Source: Bacillota bacterium
GTDB lineage: Bacteria; Bacillota_E; Sulfobacillia; Sulfobacillales; JAIMBI01
Assembly: GCA_021828405.1 (NCBI GenBank)
Contig: JAKARZ010000061.1
Span: forward strand, 1 to 9,867
Reading direction: 5' to 3'
DNA length: 9,867 nt
Part shown: piece after piece, positions 1 through 7,333 of the stretch
How the letters are laid out: the number at the start of each line of letters is the position of its first letter
Position numbering within the stretch: the stretch's first letter is position 1
The notes under the pieces: model-generated
The model's input: the letters and a program-made list of their open reading frames with translations, nothing else
Databases searched by the model: none
Told to the model about the DNA's origin: nothing
Made by a program: the position numbers and the translations under genes

Positions 1-23
1 CGTCTAGAGAGGACGGGAACAGC

Positions 24-1037
24 ATGGCCAAAGCCAAGGGCAAAGCCCCCACCACCAAAGAGGTGGCTGGTGGACTTTCCACGGAGTGGCTGCACGAGAT
101 GTATTACCACATGGCGATCGCCCGCGCACTGGATGAGCGCTGCTGGGTGATGAACCGGGGCGGACAGGCGCCGTTCGTGATTTCCGGACAGGGTCATGAG
201 GCCGCGCAGGTGGGGACCGCCATGGCCTTTGATCCCACCCGGGACTTTCTCTGTCCCTACTACCGGGATCTGGGCGTGGTGCTGACCTATGGAGTGACGC
301 CCCGCGAGGTGATGTGCGGGCTTTTGGCCCGCGCCAACGATCCCAGCTCCGGGGGCCGCCAGATGCCGGCTCACTGGGGGCATGCCGGCCGGCGGATCGT
401 CACCGGCTCCTCGCCCGTGGCCACGCAGATCCTGCACGCCGCCGGGGTGGCGCTGGCGGCGCGCGTCCGCGGCGAGGACACGGTCGCGGCCGCGTTTTTC
501 GGTGAGGGGTCGTCTAATCAGGGCGACTTTCACGAGGGGCTGAACTTTGCGAGCGTGCATCGCCTGCCGGTGGTTTTCGTGTGTGAGAACAACGGCTATG
601 CGATTTCCGTGCCCGTGTCCAAGCAGATGGCCATCAGCAGTGTGGCGGCGCGGGCGGCCGGCTACGGCATCCCGGGCGTCGAGGTGGATGGCTTGGACCC
701 GCTGGCCGTGTACCAAGCCACGGAGGCGGCGGTGGCGCGGGCCCGCCGCGGCGAGGGCCCCTCGCTCCTGGATGTCAAGGTGATTCGGCTCACATCCCAC
801 TCCAGCGACGACGACCAGCGTTCGTACCGGACGGCCGAGGACCTGGCCGCCGAGCGGGCGTTGGATCCCTTGCCCCGCTTCCGGTCCTGGATGGAGTCCC
901 AGGGGATCTGGGATGAGCAACAGGAGCAAAGCCTGGTGGCGCGCATCCGGGGCGAAGTGGAGGACGCCACGGAATTTGCGCTGGCGTCGCCCGTTCCGGA
1001 TGCCCGTACGTTGATGGATCACGTTTACGCGCCGTAA
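24..1037 (+). CDS. bkdAA: 2-oxoacid dehydrogenase E1 component, alpha subunit, copy 1 (branched-chain type)
   Basis: A 337-residue ThDP-dependent E1-alpha subunit. With E1-beta it decarboxylates a 2-oxoacid in the cytoplasm and reductively acylates the lipoyl arm of E2. The ThDP/Mg motif is seen as GEG at residues 160-162, ending in ENN at 188-190. GRQMPAHWG (111-119), SSPVATQ (129-135) and HSSDDD (259-264) match what I recall of Bacillus BkdAA and human BCKDHA, so a branched-chain substrate is more likely than pyruvate. Length is normal for the family. The ATG follows a GAGAGGA-like Shine-Dalgarno at about 7-13. It is the first gene visible of a same-strand run with E1-alpha copy 2, E1-beta and E2. 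The N-terminus has a short Lys/Ala-rich extension that copy 2 lacks. Family assignment is firm; branched-chain specificity is inferred from motif resemblance and could be wrong, for instance an acetoin or pyruvate enzyme. Confidence 0.9.
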   Translation: MAKAKGKAPTTKEVAGGLSTEWLHEMYYHMAIARALDERCWVMNRGGQAPFVISGQGHEAAQVGTAMAFDPTRDFLCPYYRDLGVVLTYGVTPREVMCGLLARANDPSSGGRQMPAHWGHAGRRIVTGSSPVATQILHAAGVALAARVRGEDTVAAAFFGEGSSNQGDFHEGLNFASVHRLPVVFVCENNGYAISVPVSKQMAISSVAARAAGYGIPGVEVDGLDPLAVYQATEAAVARARRGEGPSLLDVKVIRLTSHSSDDDQRSYRTAEDLAAERALDPLPRFRSWMESQGIWDEQQEQSLVARIRGEVEDATEFALASPVPDARTLMDHVYAP

Positions 1038-1094
1038 GGGCGCCGTGTCTGGAAAGACCCGGCTGGAACCGGCTGGAAGGAAGGGAGAATCGTC

Positions 1095-2087
1095 GTGGCC
1101 GACGTGTCGAAGGGACTCACTCCCGAGGTTTTGATGGATATGTATTATCACATGGTACTGGCACGCGTGCTGGATGATCGCATGTGGGTGATGAATCGGC
1201 TGGGGCGCGCGCCCGTTGTGTATTCGTCCAACGGACATGAGGCGACGCAGGTGGGCAGTGCCTACGCCCTGGACCGGGGGCATGACTGGGTGGTGCCGTA
1301 CTATCGGGATTTGGCGCTGGTGCTGGCGATGGGCATGACCCCGCGCGATGTGTTTCTCCACCTCATGGGCCGTGCCGACGATCCTAACTCGGGTGGACGG
1401 CAGATGCCGGCCCACTGGGGGTCGGAGAGCCTCAAGATCCTGACGACGGGGTCGGTCGTGACCACCCAGATGATGCACGCCGCGGGGATTGCGCTGGCTG
1501 CGAAGCTGAAGCACGAGCCCACGGTGGCGATGGCGACTTTCGGCGAAGGCTCCACATCGCAGGGGGATTTTCACGAGGCGCTGAACTTTGCCGCCGTGAT
1601 GAAACTGCCGGCCATCTTTCTCAACGAGAACAACGGCTACGCCATTTCGGTGCCGGCCCGCAAGCAGATGGCAGTGCCGGACGTGGCGTCCCGCGCCCAG
1701 GGTTATGGCATCCCCGGCGTCGTCGTAGACGGGAACGACCCGATCAAAGTTTATGAGGCGGTCGCGGCCGCGGCCGCGCGGGCACGGGCCGGGGAAGGCC
1801 CGACGCTCATCGAGGCCAAAACGTACCGATTTGTTCCGCATTCGAGCGACGACGACGACAGAGCCTACCGGTCGCGGGAGGAAGTGGCCGAGGCCAAGAC
1901 GCACGACCCCCTGCTGGTGTTTGCCCAGGAGTTGCGCGAGCAGGGTCTGCTGGACGAAGCGCAACAGCAAGCCATTCAAGATCGGGCCAAGGCCGCGGTA
2001 GACGACGCGACCGAATTTGCCGACACAGCCCGGGATCCGGATCCGAGCACGCTGGGTCGGCACGTGTATTACGAAGCGGTACTCTAG
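1095..2087 (+). CDS. bkdAA: 2-oxoacid dehydrogenase E1 component, alpha subunit, copy 2 (branched-chain type)
   Basis: A second full-length E1-alpha (330 residues), 57 bp after copy 1 and, by eye, about half identical to it without large gaps. It keeps the ThDP motif (GEG 150-152, ENN 178-180), GRQMPAHWG (101-109) and HSSDDDD (249-255), so it should be catalytically competent. It differs at sites near the cofactor or substrate: YSSNGHEA (43-50) replaces ISGQGHEA of copy 1, and TGSVVTTQ (118-125) replaces GSSPVATQ, losing the Pro of the loop that binds potassium in human BCKDH. The GTG start at 1095 is supported by an AAGGGAG site about 7 nt upstream. Only one E1-beta gene follows, so both alpha subunits may share it. 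Whether the two form separate enzymes with different substrates or one mixed tetramer cannot be told from sequence. Confidence 0.9.
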   Translation: MADVSKGLTPEVLMDMYYHMVLARVLDDRMWVMNRLGRAPVVYSSNGHEATQVGSAYALDRGHDWVVPYYRDLALVLAMGMTPRDVFLHLMGRADDPNSGGRQMPAHWGSESLKILTTGSVVTTQMMHAAGIALAAKLKHEPTVAMATFGEGSTSQGDFHEALNFAAVMKLPAIFLNENNGYAISVPARKQMAVPDVASRAQGYGIPGVVVDGNDPIKVYEAVAAAAARARAGEGPTLIEAKTYRFVPHSSDDDDRAYRSREEVAEAKTHDPLLVFAQELREQGLLDEAQQQAIQDRAKAAVDDATEFADTARDPDPSTLGRHVYYEAVL

Positions 2088-2114
2088 TCGCAATCGCAAG
2101 CGGGAGGCAGAGCA

Positions 2115-3095
2115 GTGGCGATGACGTATTTGGAAGCGGTGCGCGAAACCTTGCGGCAGGAGATGCGGCGTGATCCGCGCATCATCATCTACGGTGAGGA
2201 TGTGGGCGTGCGCGGCGGCGTGTTTCGCGCCACCGAGGGACTGCAGGCGGAGTTTGGCGAGGATCGGGTCATGGACTCGCCGCTCGCCGAGTCGGCCATT
2301 ATCGGGACGGCGATTGGCGCGGCCATCAACGGGCTGAGGCCGGTGCCGGAGATTCAGTTCGCGGACTTCATTTTTCCGGCCGTCAACCAGATCATCCAGG
2401 AGGCCGCCCGCATTCGCTATCGCTCCAACGGCGCCTTCGGGGTGCCGCTGGTGATCCGGGCGCCGTATGGCGGCGGGATTCATGGTGCGCTGTATCACTC
2501 CCAGTGCATCGAGGCGTTTTTTGCGCACGTACCCGGGCTGAAGGTGGTGATGCCCGCGACCCCCTACGATGTCAAGGGCCTTTTGGCGGCGTCGATTGAG
2601 GACGAGGACCCCGTGTTGTTTTTGGAACATAAGGGGGCGTACCGGTCCATTCGCGGCGACGTGCCGGACGAGCGTTTTCTCATTCCGCTGGGCAAGGCCG
2701 AACTCAAGCGCGAAGGCATAGACGTGTCCATTATTTCGTGGGGCATGACGGTGAACTCATCGCTCAAGGCGGCGGAGAACTTGGCGAAGCAGGGTGTATC
2801 CGCCGAGGTGCTGGACCTGCGCACCATCCGGCCCCTGGACACCGACGCCATCCTGGAGACGGCCAAGAAGACGGGCAAAGTCCTGGTGGTGCACGAGGAT
2901 AACCTTACCGGCGGATTTGGCGGAGAGGTGAGCGCCATCATCGCCGAGCACGCGCTGTTTGACCTGGATGCGCCGATTCGGCGCCTGACGGGGCCCGATG
3001 TGCCCGCCATGCCGTATGCGCCAAGCCTGGAGCACGCGTTTATGGTGACGCCCGAGAAGATCGAGGCCGCGGCGCTGGCGTTGGCAGAGTTTTAG
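2115..3095 (+). CDS. bkdAB: 2-oxoacid dehydrogenase E1 component, beta subunit
   Basis: A 326-residue transketolase-like E1-beta subunit, the partner of E1-alpha in the alpha2-beta2 decarboxylase. SPLAES places the glutamate that activates the ThDP pyrimidine at E59. GGIHGALYHSQ (119-130) contains the active-site histidines H123 and H128, as in known BCKDH/PDH beta chains. The C-terminal transketolase domain includes ISWGMTVNSSL and the conserved HEDNLTGGFGGE segment. Length fits the family. GTG at 2115 is preferred because a GGGAGG site lies 7 nt upstream; an ATG two codons later at 2121 would place that site 13 nt away. It lies 27 bp after E1-alpha copy 2 and 57 bp before E2, clearly one operon. 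It is the only beta gene seen for two alpha genes. Confidence 0.93.
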   Translation: MAMTYLEAVRETLRQEMRRDPRIIIYGEDVGVRGGVFRATEGLQAEFGEDRVMDSPLAESAIIGTAIGAAINGLRPVPEIQFADFIFPAVNQIIQEAARIRYRSNGAFGVPLVIRAPYGGGIHGALYHSQCIEAFFAHVPGLKVVMPATPYDVKGLLAASIEDEDPVLFLEHKGAYRSIRGDVPDERFLIPLGKAELKREGIDVSIISWGMTVNSSLKAAENLAKQGVSAEVLDLRTIRPLDTDAILETAKKTGKVLVVHEDNLTGGFGGEVSAIIAEHALFDLDAPIRRLTGPDVPAMPYAPSLEHAFMVTPEKIEAAALALAEF

Positions 3096-3152
3096 CAAAC
3101 CGTACCGCATGGCCGGAGAGAAGGCAGTCGAGCAGGGAGTCGAGGAGGCACT

Positions 3153-4433
3153 ATGGCGGAGCAAGTGTTGATGCCCCAACTGGGGGAGAGTGTAACCGAG
3201 GGGACCATCGGCCAATGGCTGAAGCACCCAGGCGATCGGGTGGAGAAGTACGAATCGCTGTTGGAGGTGCTCACCGACAAGGTCAACGCTGAGGTGCCCT
3301 CGCCGACGGCCGGCACCGTGGTGAAACTATTGGTCGAAGAAGGCACGACCGTGCCGATTGGGACACCCATCTGCGAATTGGACACCGGGTCGGGTGAGGT
3401 GGCCGCCCCTGCGCCGGCGGAGAAGCCGGCCTCTCCTCCCGCGCCGGCGGCCCCGGCGCCCGTGGGGGAGGTGCTGGGGGCCGCGGCGAAAGCAGGGCCT
3501 GCCCGGGACGGCGTGCGCTACTCGCCGGCGGTGCGTCGGCTTGCCGCCGAGCACCAGGTGGATCCGGCGGAGGTGGCGGGCACCGGCGCGGGCGGACGCG
3601 TGACCCGCGGCGATGTGTTGAAGTTTGCGGAGGCAGGGGCCAAGCGCCCGGCGGCCCCCGAAAAGCCCGCCGCGAGTCCGGCCGCGGCGGCCGCGGCCTC
3701 TGTGGCCGCCGGCGCGCCGGCCCAGATCGAGGACGGCGACACGCTGGAGCCGGTGAGCCAGGTGCGCCGGGTGATCGCCGAGCGGATGGTGCGCTCCAAG
3801 CAGACGGTGCCCCACGCCTGGCTGATGGTGGAGGCGGACGTCACCGGCCTCGTGGGGCTGCGCGCCCAGCACAAGGATGCGTTTCGCGCCCGCGAAGGCG
3901 TGCCGCTCACGTACCTGCCGTTCATGTTGCGCGCCGTGGTGCGGGCCTTAAAGGCCGTCCCGGTCATGAACGCCCAGTGGAACGGCGACCAGATCGTCAT
4001 GAAGAAGCGGGTGAACATCGGCATTGCCGCCGCCACCGAGCGCGGGCTGGTGGTGCCGGTGGTGCATGACGCGGACGAGAAAAACGTGGTCGGGCTCGCG
4101 AAGGCCGCTCAGGACCTGACCCAGCGGGCCCGCAGTGGGCGCCTCAAGCTGGAAGACCTGACCGGCGGCACGTTCACCGTCGACAACACCGGCGCGGTGG
4201 GCACGGTGCTGACGTACCCCATCATCAATGCGCCCGAGGTGGGCATTGTGACGATGGAGTCCATCGTCAAGCGGCCCGTGGTGATGGCGGGCGACGCCAT
4301 CGCCGTCCGGTCTATGGTGAACCTGTGCTTGAGTTTCGACCACCGGGTGGTGGATGGGGCCGAGGCAGCCTTGTTTGTGAACACGGTCAAGAAGGAACTG
4401 GAGGCGCTCTCGTTGGCCAGCAGCATCGACTAG
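3153..4433 (+). CDS. bkdB: Dihydrolipoamide acyltransferase (E2) of the 2-oxoacid dehydrogenase complex
   Basis: A 426-residue E2 core subunit that receives the acyl group from E1 on its lipoyl arm and passes it to CoA. Domain order: one N-terminal lipoyl domain (residues about 3-77) with the lipoyl lysine K43 in TDKVNAE; an Ala/Pro-rich linker (about 82-118); a peripheral-subunit-binding domain (about 122-159, with SPAVRRLA and [13 protein letters not shown]); a second Ala/Pro linker (about 162-192); and the CoA-dependent acyltransferase domain (about 198-420) ending in the catalytic DHRVVDG motif (H397, D401). The ATG has an AGGAGG site a few bases upstream. lipA and lipB follow directly and would supply the lipoyl group on K43. 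No E3 gene is present in the window. E2 family is certain; the acyl specificity is inferred from its E1 partners. Confidence 0.94.
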   Translation: MAEQVLMPQLGESVTEGTIGQWLKHPGDRVEKYESLLEVLTDKVNAEVPSPTAGTVVKLLVEEGTTVPIGTPICELDTGSGEVAAPAPAEKPASPPAPAAPAPVGEVLGAAAKAGPARDGVRYSPAVRRLAAEHQVDPAEVAGTGAGGRVTRGDVLKFAEAGAKRPAAPEKPAASPAAAAAASVAAGAPAQIEDGDTLEPVSQVRRVIAERMVRSKQTVPHAWLMVEADVTGLVGLRAQHKDAFRAREGVPLTYLPFMLRAVVRALKAVPVMNAQWNGDQIVMKKRVNIGIAAATERGLVVPVVHDADEKNVVGLAKAAQDLTQRARSGRLKLEDLTGGTFTVDNTGAVGTVLTYPIINAPEVGIVTMESIVKRPVVMAGDAIAVRSMVNLCLSFDHRVVDGAEAALFVNTVKKELEALSLASSID

Positions 4434-4474
4434 CGCCATGCGGCCAGGTGGTGGCGCAGGGGAGGTGGCACCAG

Positions 4475-5455
4475 ATGGAGGACAATCAGCCGGTGGCAGT
4501 CGGCTGGGAGGACGGCGGGGCGGCGAACACGGCCCCGCCCCTGCCGACGCATCCTTGGCACATTGACCGCAAGGCGCAGCCGGCGCAGGCCAAGTTCCTG
4601 CCCCCGTGGCTCAAGGTCAAGTTGTCCAACGGGCCCCATTTTCTGGAGCTCAAAGAGCTGATGCGGACGGCGGAGCTGCACAGCGTGTGTGAAGAAGCCC
4701 GCTGCCCGAACGTGTACGAGTGCTGGGAGCAGCGCACGGCCACGTTTCTCATCCTGGGCGACACCTGCACCCGCAGTTGCGGCTTCTGCGCCATCAAGAC
4801 CGGCAAACCCACGTGGTTTGACCAAAGCGAGCCCCAGCGTGTCGCAGAATCGGTCGTGCACATGGGCCTCAGGCACGTCGTCATCACGTCCGTCACGCGC
4901 GACGACCTCGAAGACGGCGGGGCAAGCATTTTCGCGGGCTGCGTGGAAGAAATTCGCCGCCGGTTGCCCACCTGCGGCGTGGAACTTCTCATTCCGGACC
5001 TCCAGGGAAACTGGGCGGCGCTCGAGCGCATCGTGGCGGCGGCCCCCGACATTTTGAACCACAACACGGAGTCGGTGCCGCGGATGTACCGTTGGGTGCG
5101 GCCCAAGGCAAACTTTGACCGCAGCCTGGAGCTCCTAGCGCGGGTCAAGCAGCAGGATCCGGCCATGGTCACGAAGTCGGGCATCATGGTGGGCCTGGGG
5201 GAGACCTACGAGGAAGTCCTGGAGGTGTTTCGCGCCATGCGCGCTCACCATGTGGACGTGCTCACCGTGGGACAGTACATGCGGCCGGACCAGAAGCATC
5301 TGCCGGTGGAGCGGTACTACACGCCCGAGGAGTTTGCCCAATTGAAGCAGGAGGCGCTCGCCATGGGCTTTCGCCATGTGGAGTCGGGTCCGCTGGTGCG
5401 CAGCTCCTACCATGCCGCCAGCCAGGTGCCCGAGCGCGCCGTGGCGTCGCCGTAG
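4475..5455 (+). CDS. lipA: Lipoyl synthase (radical SAM)
   Basis: A 326-residue radical SAM enzyme that inserts two sulfurs into protein-bound octanoyl groups to make the lipoyl cofactor. The auxiliary 4Fe-4S cluster motif is C72-x4-C77-x5-C83 ([12 protein letters not shown]). The radical SAM cluster motif is C98-x3-C102-x2-C105 (CTRSCGFC). RSSYHA near the C-terminus (309-314) includes the conserved serine that ligates the auxiliary cluster in characterised LipA. The start is set at ATG 4475, preceded by a GGGGAGGTGG site; a longer reading frame reaches back to 4325 but overlaps the E2 gene and would add an unrelated leader. Its position 41 bp after E2 fits a role in lipoylating that E2. The N-terminus carries about 35 poorly conserved residues before the usual PPWLKVKL start of the family. 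Confidence 0.96.
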   Translation: MEDNQPVAVGWEDGGAANTAPPLPTHPWHIDRKAQPAQAKFLPPWLKVKLSNGPHFLELKELMRTAELHSVCEEARCPNVYECWEQRTATFLILGDTCTRSCGFCAIKTGKPTWFDQSEPQRVAESVVHMGLRHVVITSVTRDDLEDGGASIFAGCVEEIRRRLPTCGVELLIPDLQGNWAALERIVAAAPDILNHNTESVPRMYRWVRPKANFDRSLELLARVKQQDPAMVTKSGIMVGLGETYEEVLEVFRAMRAHHVDVLTVGQYMRPDQKHLPVERYYTPEEFAQLKQEALAMGFRHVESGPLVRSSYHAASQVPERAVASP

Positions 5456-5456
5456 C

Positions 5457-6185
5457 ATGGGGGCGCCAGCCAGCGCGCCGCATCCGGCCTGGGTGGTCGA
5501 CCTGGGCCGGATGGAATACGGCGTGGCCCTCGACTGGCAACACCGGGTGCACGCAGCGGTGCGTGATGGCGCATGGCCGGACACCCTGCTGCTGGTGGAG
5601 CATGACCCCGTGTTTACGGTGGGCCGGCATGCCCGCGGGTCTCACGCCAACGTGCTGTGGTCCGAGGACGAAAGGCGCGGCCAAGGCGTGGCGCTGTTTG
5701 ACGTCGATCGCGGCGGCGACGCCACGTATCACGGGCCGGGGCAGCAGGTGGGATACCCCATCCTGCACCTGGGTCGGTATTCGGGCGACTTGCTGGTATA
5801 CCTGCGGGACTTGGAGCAGGCATTCATCACCCTGCTGGCCGATGAGGGCATTGCCGCAAGGCGCATTCCCCCGCACACCGGCGTGTGGGTGGGTGACGAC
5901 AAAGTGGTGGCCATTGGGGTGAAGGCGTCGCAGCGCGTTACCTCACACGGCTTCGCGTTCAACGTGGACGTGAACCTCGACCACTTCCGCGGCATCATTC
6001 CCTGCGGCCTTCAGGACAAGGGCGTCACATCGCTTGTGCGCCTGACCGGTCGCCCCACATCCATCCAGGCGGTGCGCCCGGCGATGCTGAACCACTTGGG
6101 CGCCGCGCTGGGGTGCACGTGGGAGCCACTCGGGGCGGACGTGGCCGAGAGCCGGCTGCCTGCTCCCGTGGCGGCTCGGCCATGA
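5457..6185 (+). CDS. lipB: Octanoyl-[ACP]:protein N-octanoyltransferase
   Basis: A 242-residue LipB. It moves octanoate from acyl carrier protein to the lipoyl-domain lysine of E2 and similar proteins, giving the substrate for LipA. The family signature RGGDATYHGPGQQVGY is at residues 85-100. The catalytic pair is K149 (DDKVVAIG) and C183 (IIPCGLQ), matching the Lys/Cys dyad of known LipB proteins. ATG 5457 lies 1 bp after the lipA stop and has no good Shine-Dalgarno, suggesting translational coupling to lipA; the reading frame is open further upstream to 5376 but that part lies inside lipA. The stop overlaps the next start as ATGA. LipB plus LipA means endogenous lipoate synthesis from fatty-acid synthesis intermediates, unlike the LipM/LipL route of Bacillus. 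Confidence 0.95.
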   Translation: MGAPASAPHPAWVVDLGRMEYGVALDWQHRVHAAVRDGAWPDTLLLVEHDPVFTVGRHARGSHANVLWSEDERRGQGVALFDVDRGGDATYHGPGQQVGYPILHLGRYSGDLLVYLRDLEQAFITLLADEGIAARRIPPHTGVWVGDDKVVAIGVKASQRVTSHGFAFNVDVNLDHFRGIIPCGLQDKGVTSLVRLTGRPTSIQAVRPAMLNHLGAALGCTWEPLGADVAESRLPAPVAARP

Positions 6186-6370
6186 AGCCGCGCCGAACCC
6201 GCAGCGCCGCCGGGGAACCCCGGGCCGCGGCCCTTCCGGACAGCCAGCGGGACCCCTATTACGCGATGCTCCTGGAGTGGCTGGCCGACGATGCGGACCA
6301 GGGGGACGAAGTGGCCTTCGAGCCGGAGCAGGCACTCCGGGCCGAGCGGCGCGAGGGAGGCGGGGCATGA
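6182..6370 (+). CDS. Small protein of unknown function (62 aa), coupled between lipB and phzF
   Basis: A 62-codon reading frame that I do not recognise. Its ATG overlaps the lipB stop as ATGA, and its TGA overlaps the phzF start as ATGA again. That double overlap is the main evidence that it is translated, since it is too short to judge by composition alone. The product has a basic N-terminus (MKPRRTRSAAG), a central segment rich in aromatic and hydrophobic residues (DPYYAMLLEWLADDAD, about 24-39) that could form a short amphipathic helix, and a charged C-terminus rich in Glu and Arg. There is no signal peptide, membrane segment or cysteine. Context suggests a link to lipoylation or to the PhzF product, but no function can be assigned. 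It could also be a non-functional spacer whose translation only keeps ribosomes moving into phzF. Confidence 0.65.
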   Translation: MKPRRTRSAAGEPRAAALPDSQRDPYYAMLLEWLADDADQGDEVAFEPEQALRAERREGGGA

Positions 6371-7236
6371 CGCAGCTCATGCAGGTGGACGTGTTCAGCG
6401 CCCGGCCCCTCGGCGGCAACCCGCTGGCGGTGTTCGTGGATCCGCCCCTGCTTCCGGATGACCGCTACCAGGCCTGGGCCCGTGAAATGAACCTGTCGGA
6501 AAGCATCTTCGTCTGGCCGGATTCCCCCGAACGCTACCGGGCGCGGATCTTCACCCCCCGTCGCGAGTTGCGCTTTGCGGGGCATCCCACCCTCGGGGCC
6601 GCCTGGGCACTGCGCCACATGGGCAAGCTTGCGGGGACCTCGGCCACGCAGGTGACAGGGGCCGGTGATGCGGAGGTGTCGTACGAACCTGACGGAACGG
6701 TCTGGTTTCAGCCGCCCGAGCGGCAGGTGGGGGACCTCCTGGATCCCGGGGAAGTGGGAGCGGCGCTCGGCATCCCAACCCTGTGGATGGTGCCGGCCCT
6801 GCCGCCCCAGGCGGCTTGGGTGGGGGTGGGCCACCTAGCGGTGCAGTTGCAGTCGCATCATGTGGCCAGCCTGCAGCCGAATTTTGCCCGGCTGACGAGG
6901 CTCCTGGAGGCTAACCACCTGACGGGCGCCATGGTGTGGACCTTCACAGCGGCGGCGCGCATCCACGCCCGCGTGTTTGCTCCCGCGGCGGGGGTGGAGG
7001 AGGATCCCGCCACCGGCAGCTCGGCGGCGGCGCTGGGCGTGATCCTGACGCAGGCGGCCGGGGTCACGGAGCCCACGCGCTACGTGATCAGCCAAGGGGC
7101 CGAGATTCAGCGGCCCTCCGAACTGCTGCTCGCCGTGAACCACACGGGTGTCGGCTCGGTTGCCGTGGGGGGGCGCGTCACCCGGGTGTTTGCCGCGGAG
7201 GTAGACATGGAGGAGCAGCGGGTCGCATCTGACTGA
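6367..7236 (+). CDS. PhzF-family isomerase-like protein
   Basis: A 289-residue member of the PhzF (diaminopimelate-epimerase-like) fold family. The family includes PhzF of phenazine synthesis, but most members have unknown substrates. Seen in sequence: the N-terminal VDVFSARPLGGNPLAVF segment; NLSESIF with E45, at the same position as the catalytic glutamate of PhzF; FTPRRELRFAGHPTLG (62-77) with H73; and EEDPATGSSAAALG (211-224) with D213, the second conserved active-site region. Both halves of the pseudo-symmetric fold are present and length is normal. The start at ATG 6367 overlaps the stop of the preceding small gene as ATGA. There are no phenazine genes nearby, so the name should not be read as phenazine synthesis. 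It is the last gene before the insertion element; the stop is about 25-30 bp from the element's left-end hairpin. Confidence 0.9.
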   Translation: MTQLMQVDVFSARPLGGNPLAVFVDPPLLPDDRYQAWAREMNLSESIFVWPDSPERYRARIFTPRRELRFAGHPTLGAAWALRHMGKLAGTSATQVTGAGDAEVSYEPDGTVWFQPPERQVGDLLDPGEVGAALGIPTLWMVPALPPQAAWVGVGHLAVQLQSHHVASLQPNFARLTRLLEANHLTGAMVWTFTAAARIHARVFAPAAGVEEDPATGSSAAALGVILTQAAGVTEPTRYVISQGAEIQRPSELLLAVNHTGVGSVAVGGRVTRVFAAEVDMEEQRVASD

Positions 7237-7267
7237 CTGAGGACTGACCGAGAAGCGCGGCCGCAAG

Positions 7268-7288
7268 CTCCGGGCTTCAGCCATGGGG
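7268..7288 (+). repeat. Left-end imperfect hairpin of the insertion sequence
   Basis: GGCT (7273-7276) pairs with AGCC (7279-7282) around a two-base loop, and CTCC (7268-7271) pairs with GGGG (7285-7288, one G-U pair) across unpaired bases. The core GGGCTTCAGCC and the following GGGG closely match the right-end hairpin. Such structures are what the Y1 transposase of IS200/IS605 elements recognises on single-stranded DNA. Confidence 0.7.
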
Positions 7289-7321
7289 ATAAGGCCGGCT
7301 GCGGGAGACAGGGGCAAGCAG

Positions 7322-7327
7322 TATACT
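7322..7327 (+). promoter_or_regulatory. Candidate -10 element for tnpA (TATACT), leaderless arrangement
   Basis: TATACT lies six bases before the tnpA ATG at 7334 in an otherwise GC-rich stretch. A start 6-8 nt downstream of a -10 box would fall on or next to the A of the ATG, giving a leaderless message. This agrees with the absence of any Shine-Dalgarno before tnpA. No convincing -35 box is visible 16-18 bp upstream. Confidence 0.45.
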
Positions 7328-7333
7328 TAGGCC

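Noticed and set aside
1059..1078. Ten-base direct repeat (CCGGCTGGAA twice) between the two E1-alpha genes
   Set aside because: Only two short units in a 57-bp spacer; may be chance slippage, with no sign of a binding site or larger array.
4325..4474. Upstream extension of the lipA frame
   Set aside because: These 50 codons lie inside the E2 gene and give a Gly-rich leader not seen in LipA. ATG 4475 has a strong ribosome site and begins the proper protein.
4486..5187. Minus-strand open frame (233 codons) inside lipA
   Set aside because: It is fully antisense to an unmistakable lipA with intact cluster motifs; its product resembles no family.
5376..5456. Upstream extension of the lipB frame
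   Set aside because: It lies inside lipA and encodes an Arg/Pro/Trp-rich leader; ATG 5457 fits LipB length and lies 1 bp after the lipA stop.
7230..7249. Repeated GACTGA units right after phzF, possible target duplication of the insertion
   Set aside because: IS200/IS605 elements make no target duplication and no matching copy exists at the right end. It looks like simple local repetition around the stop codon.
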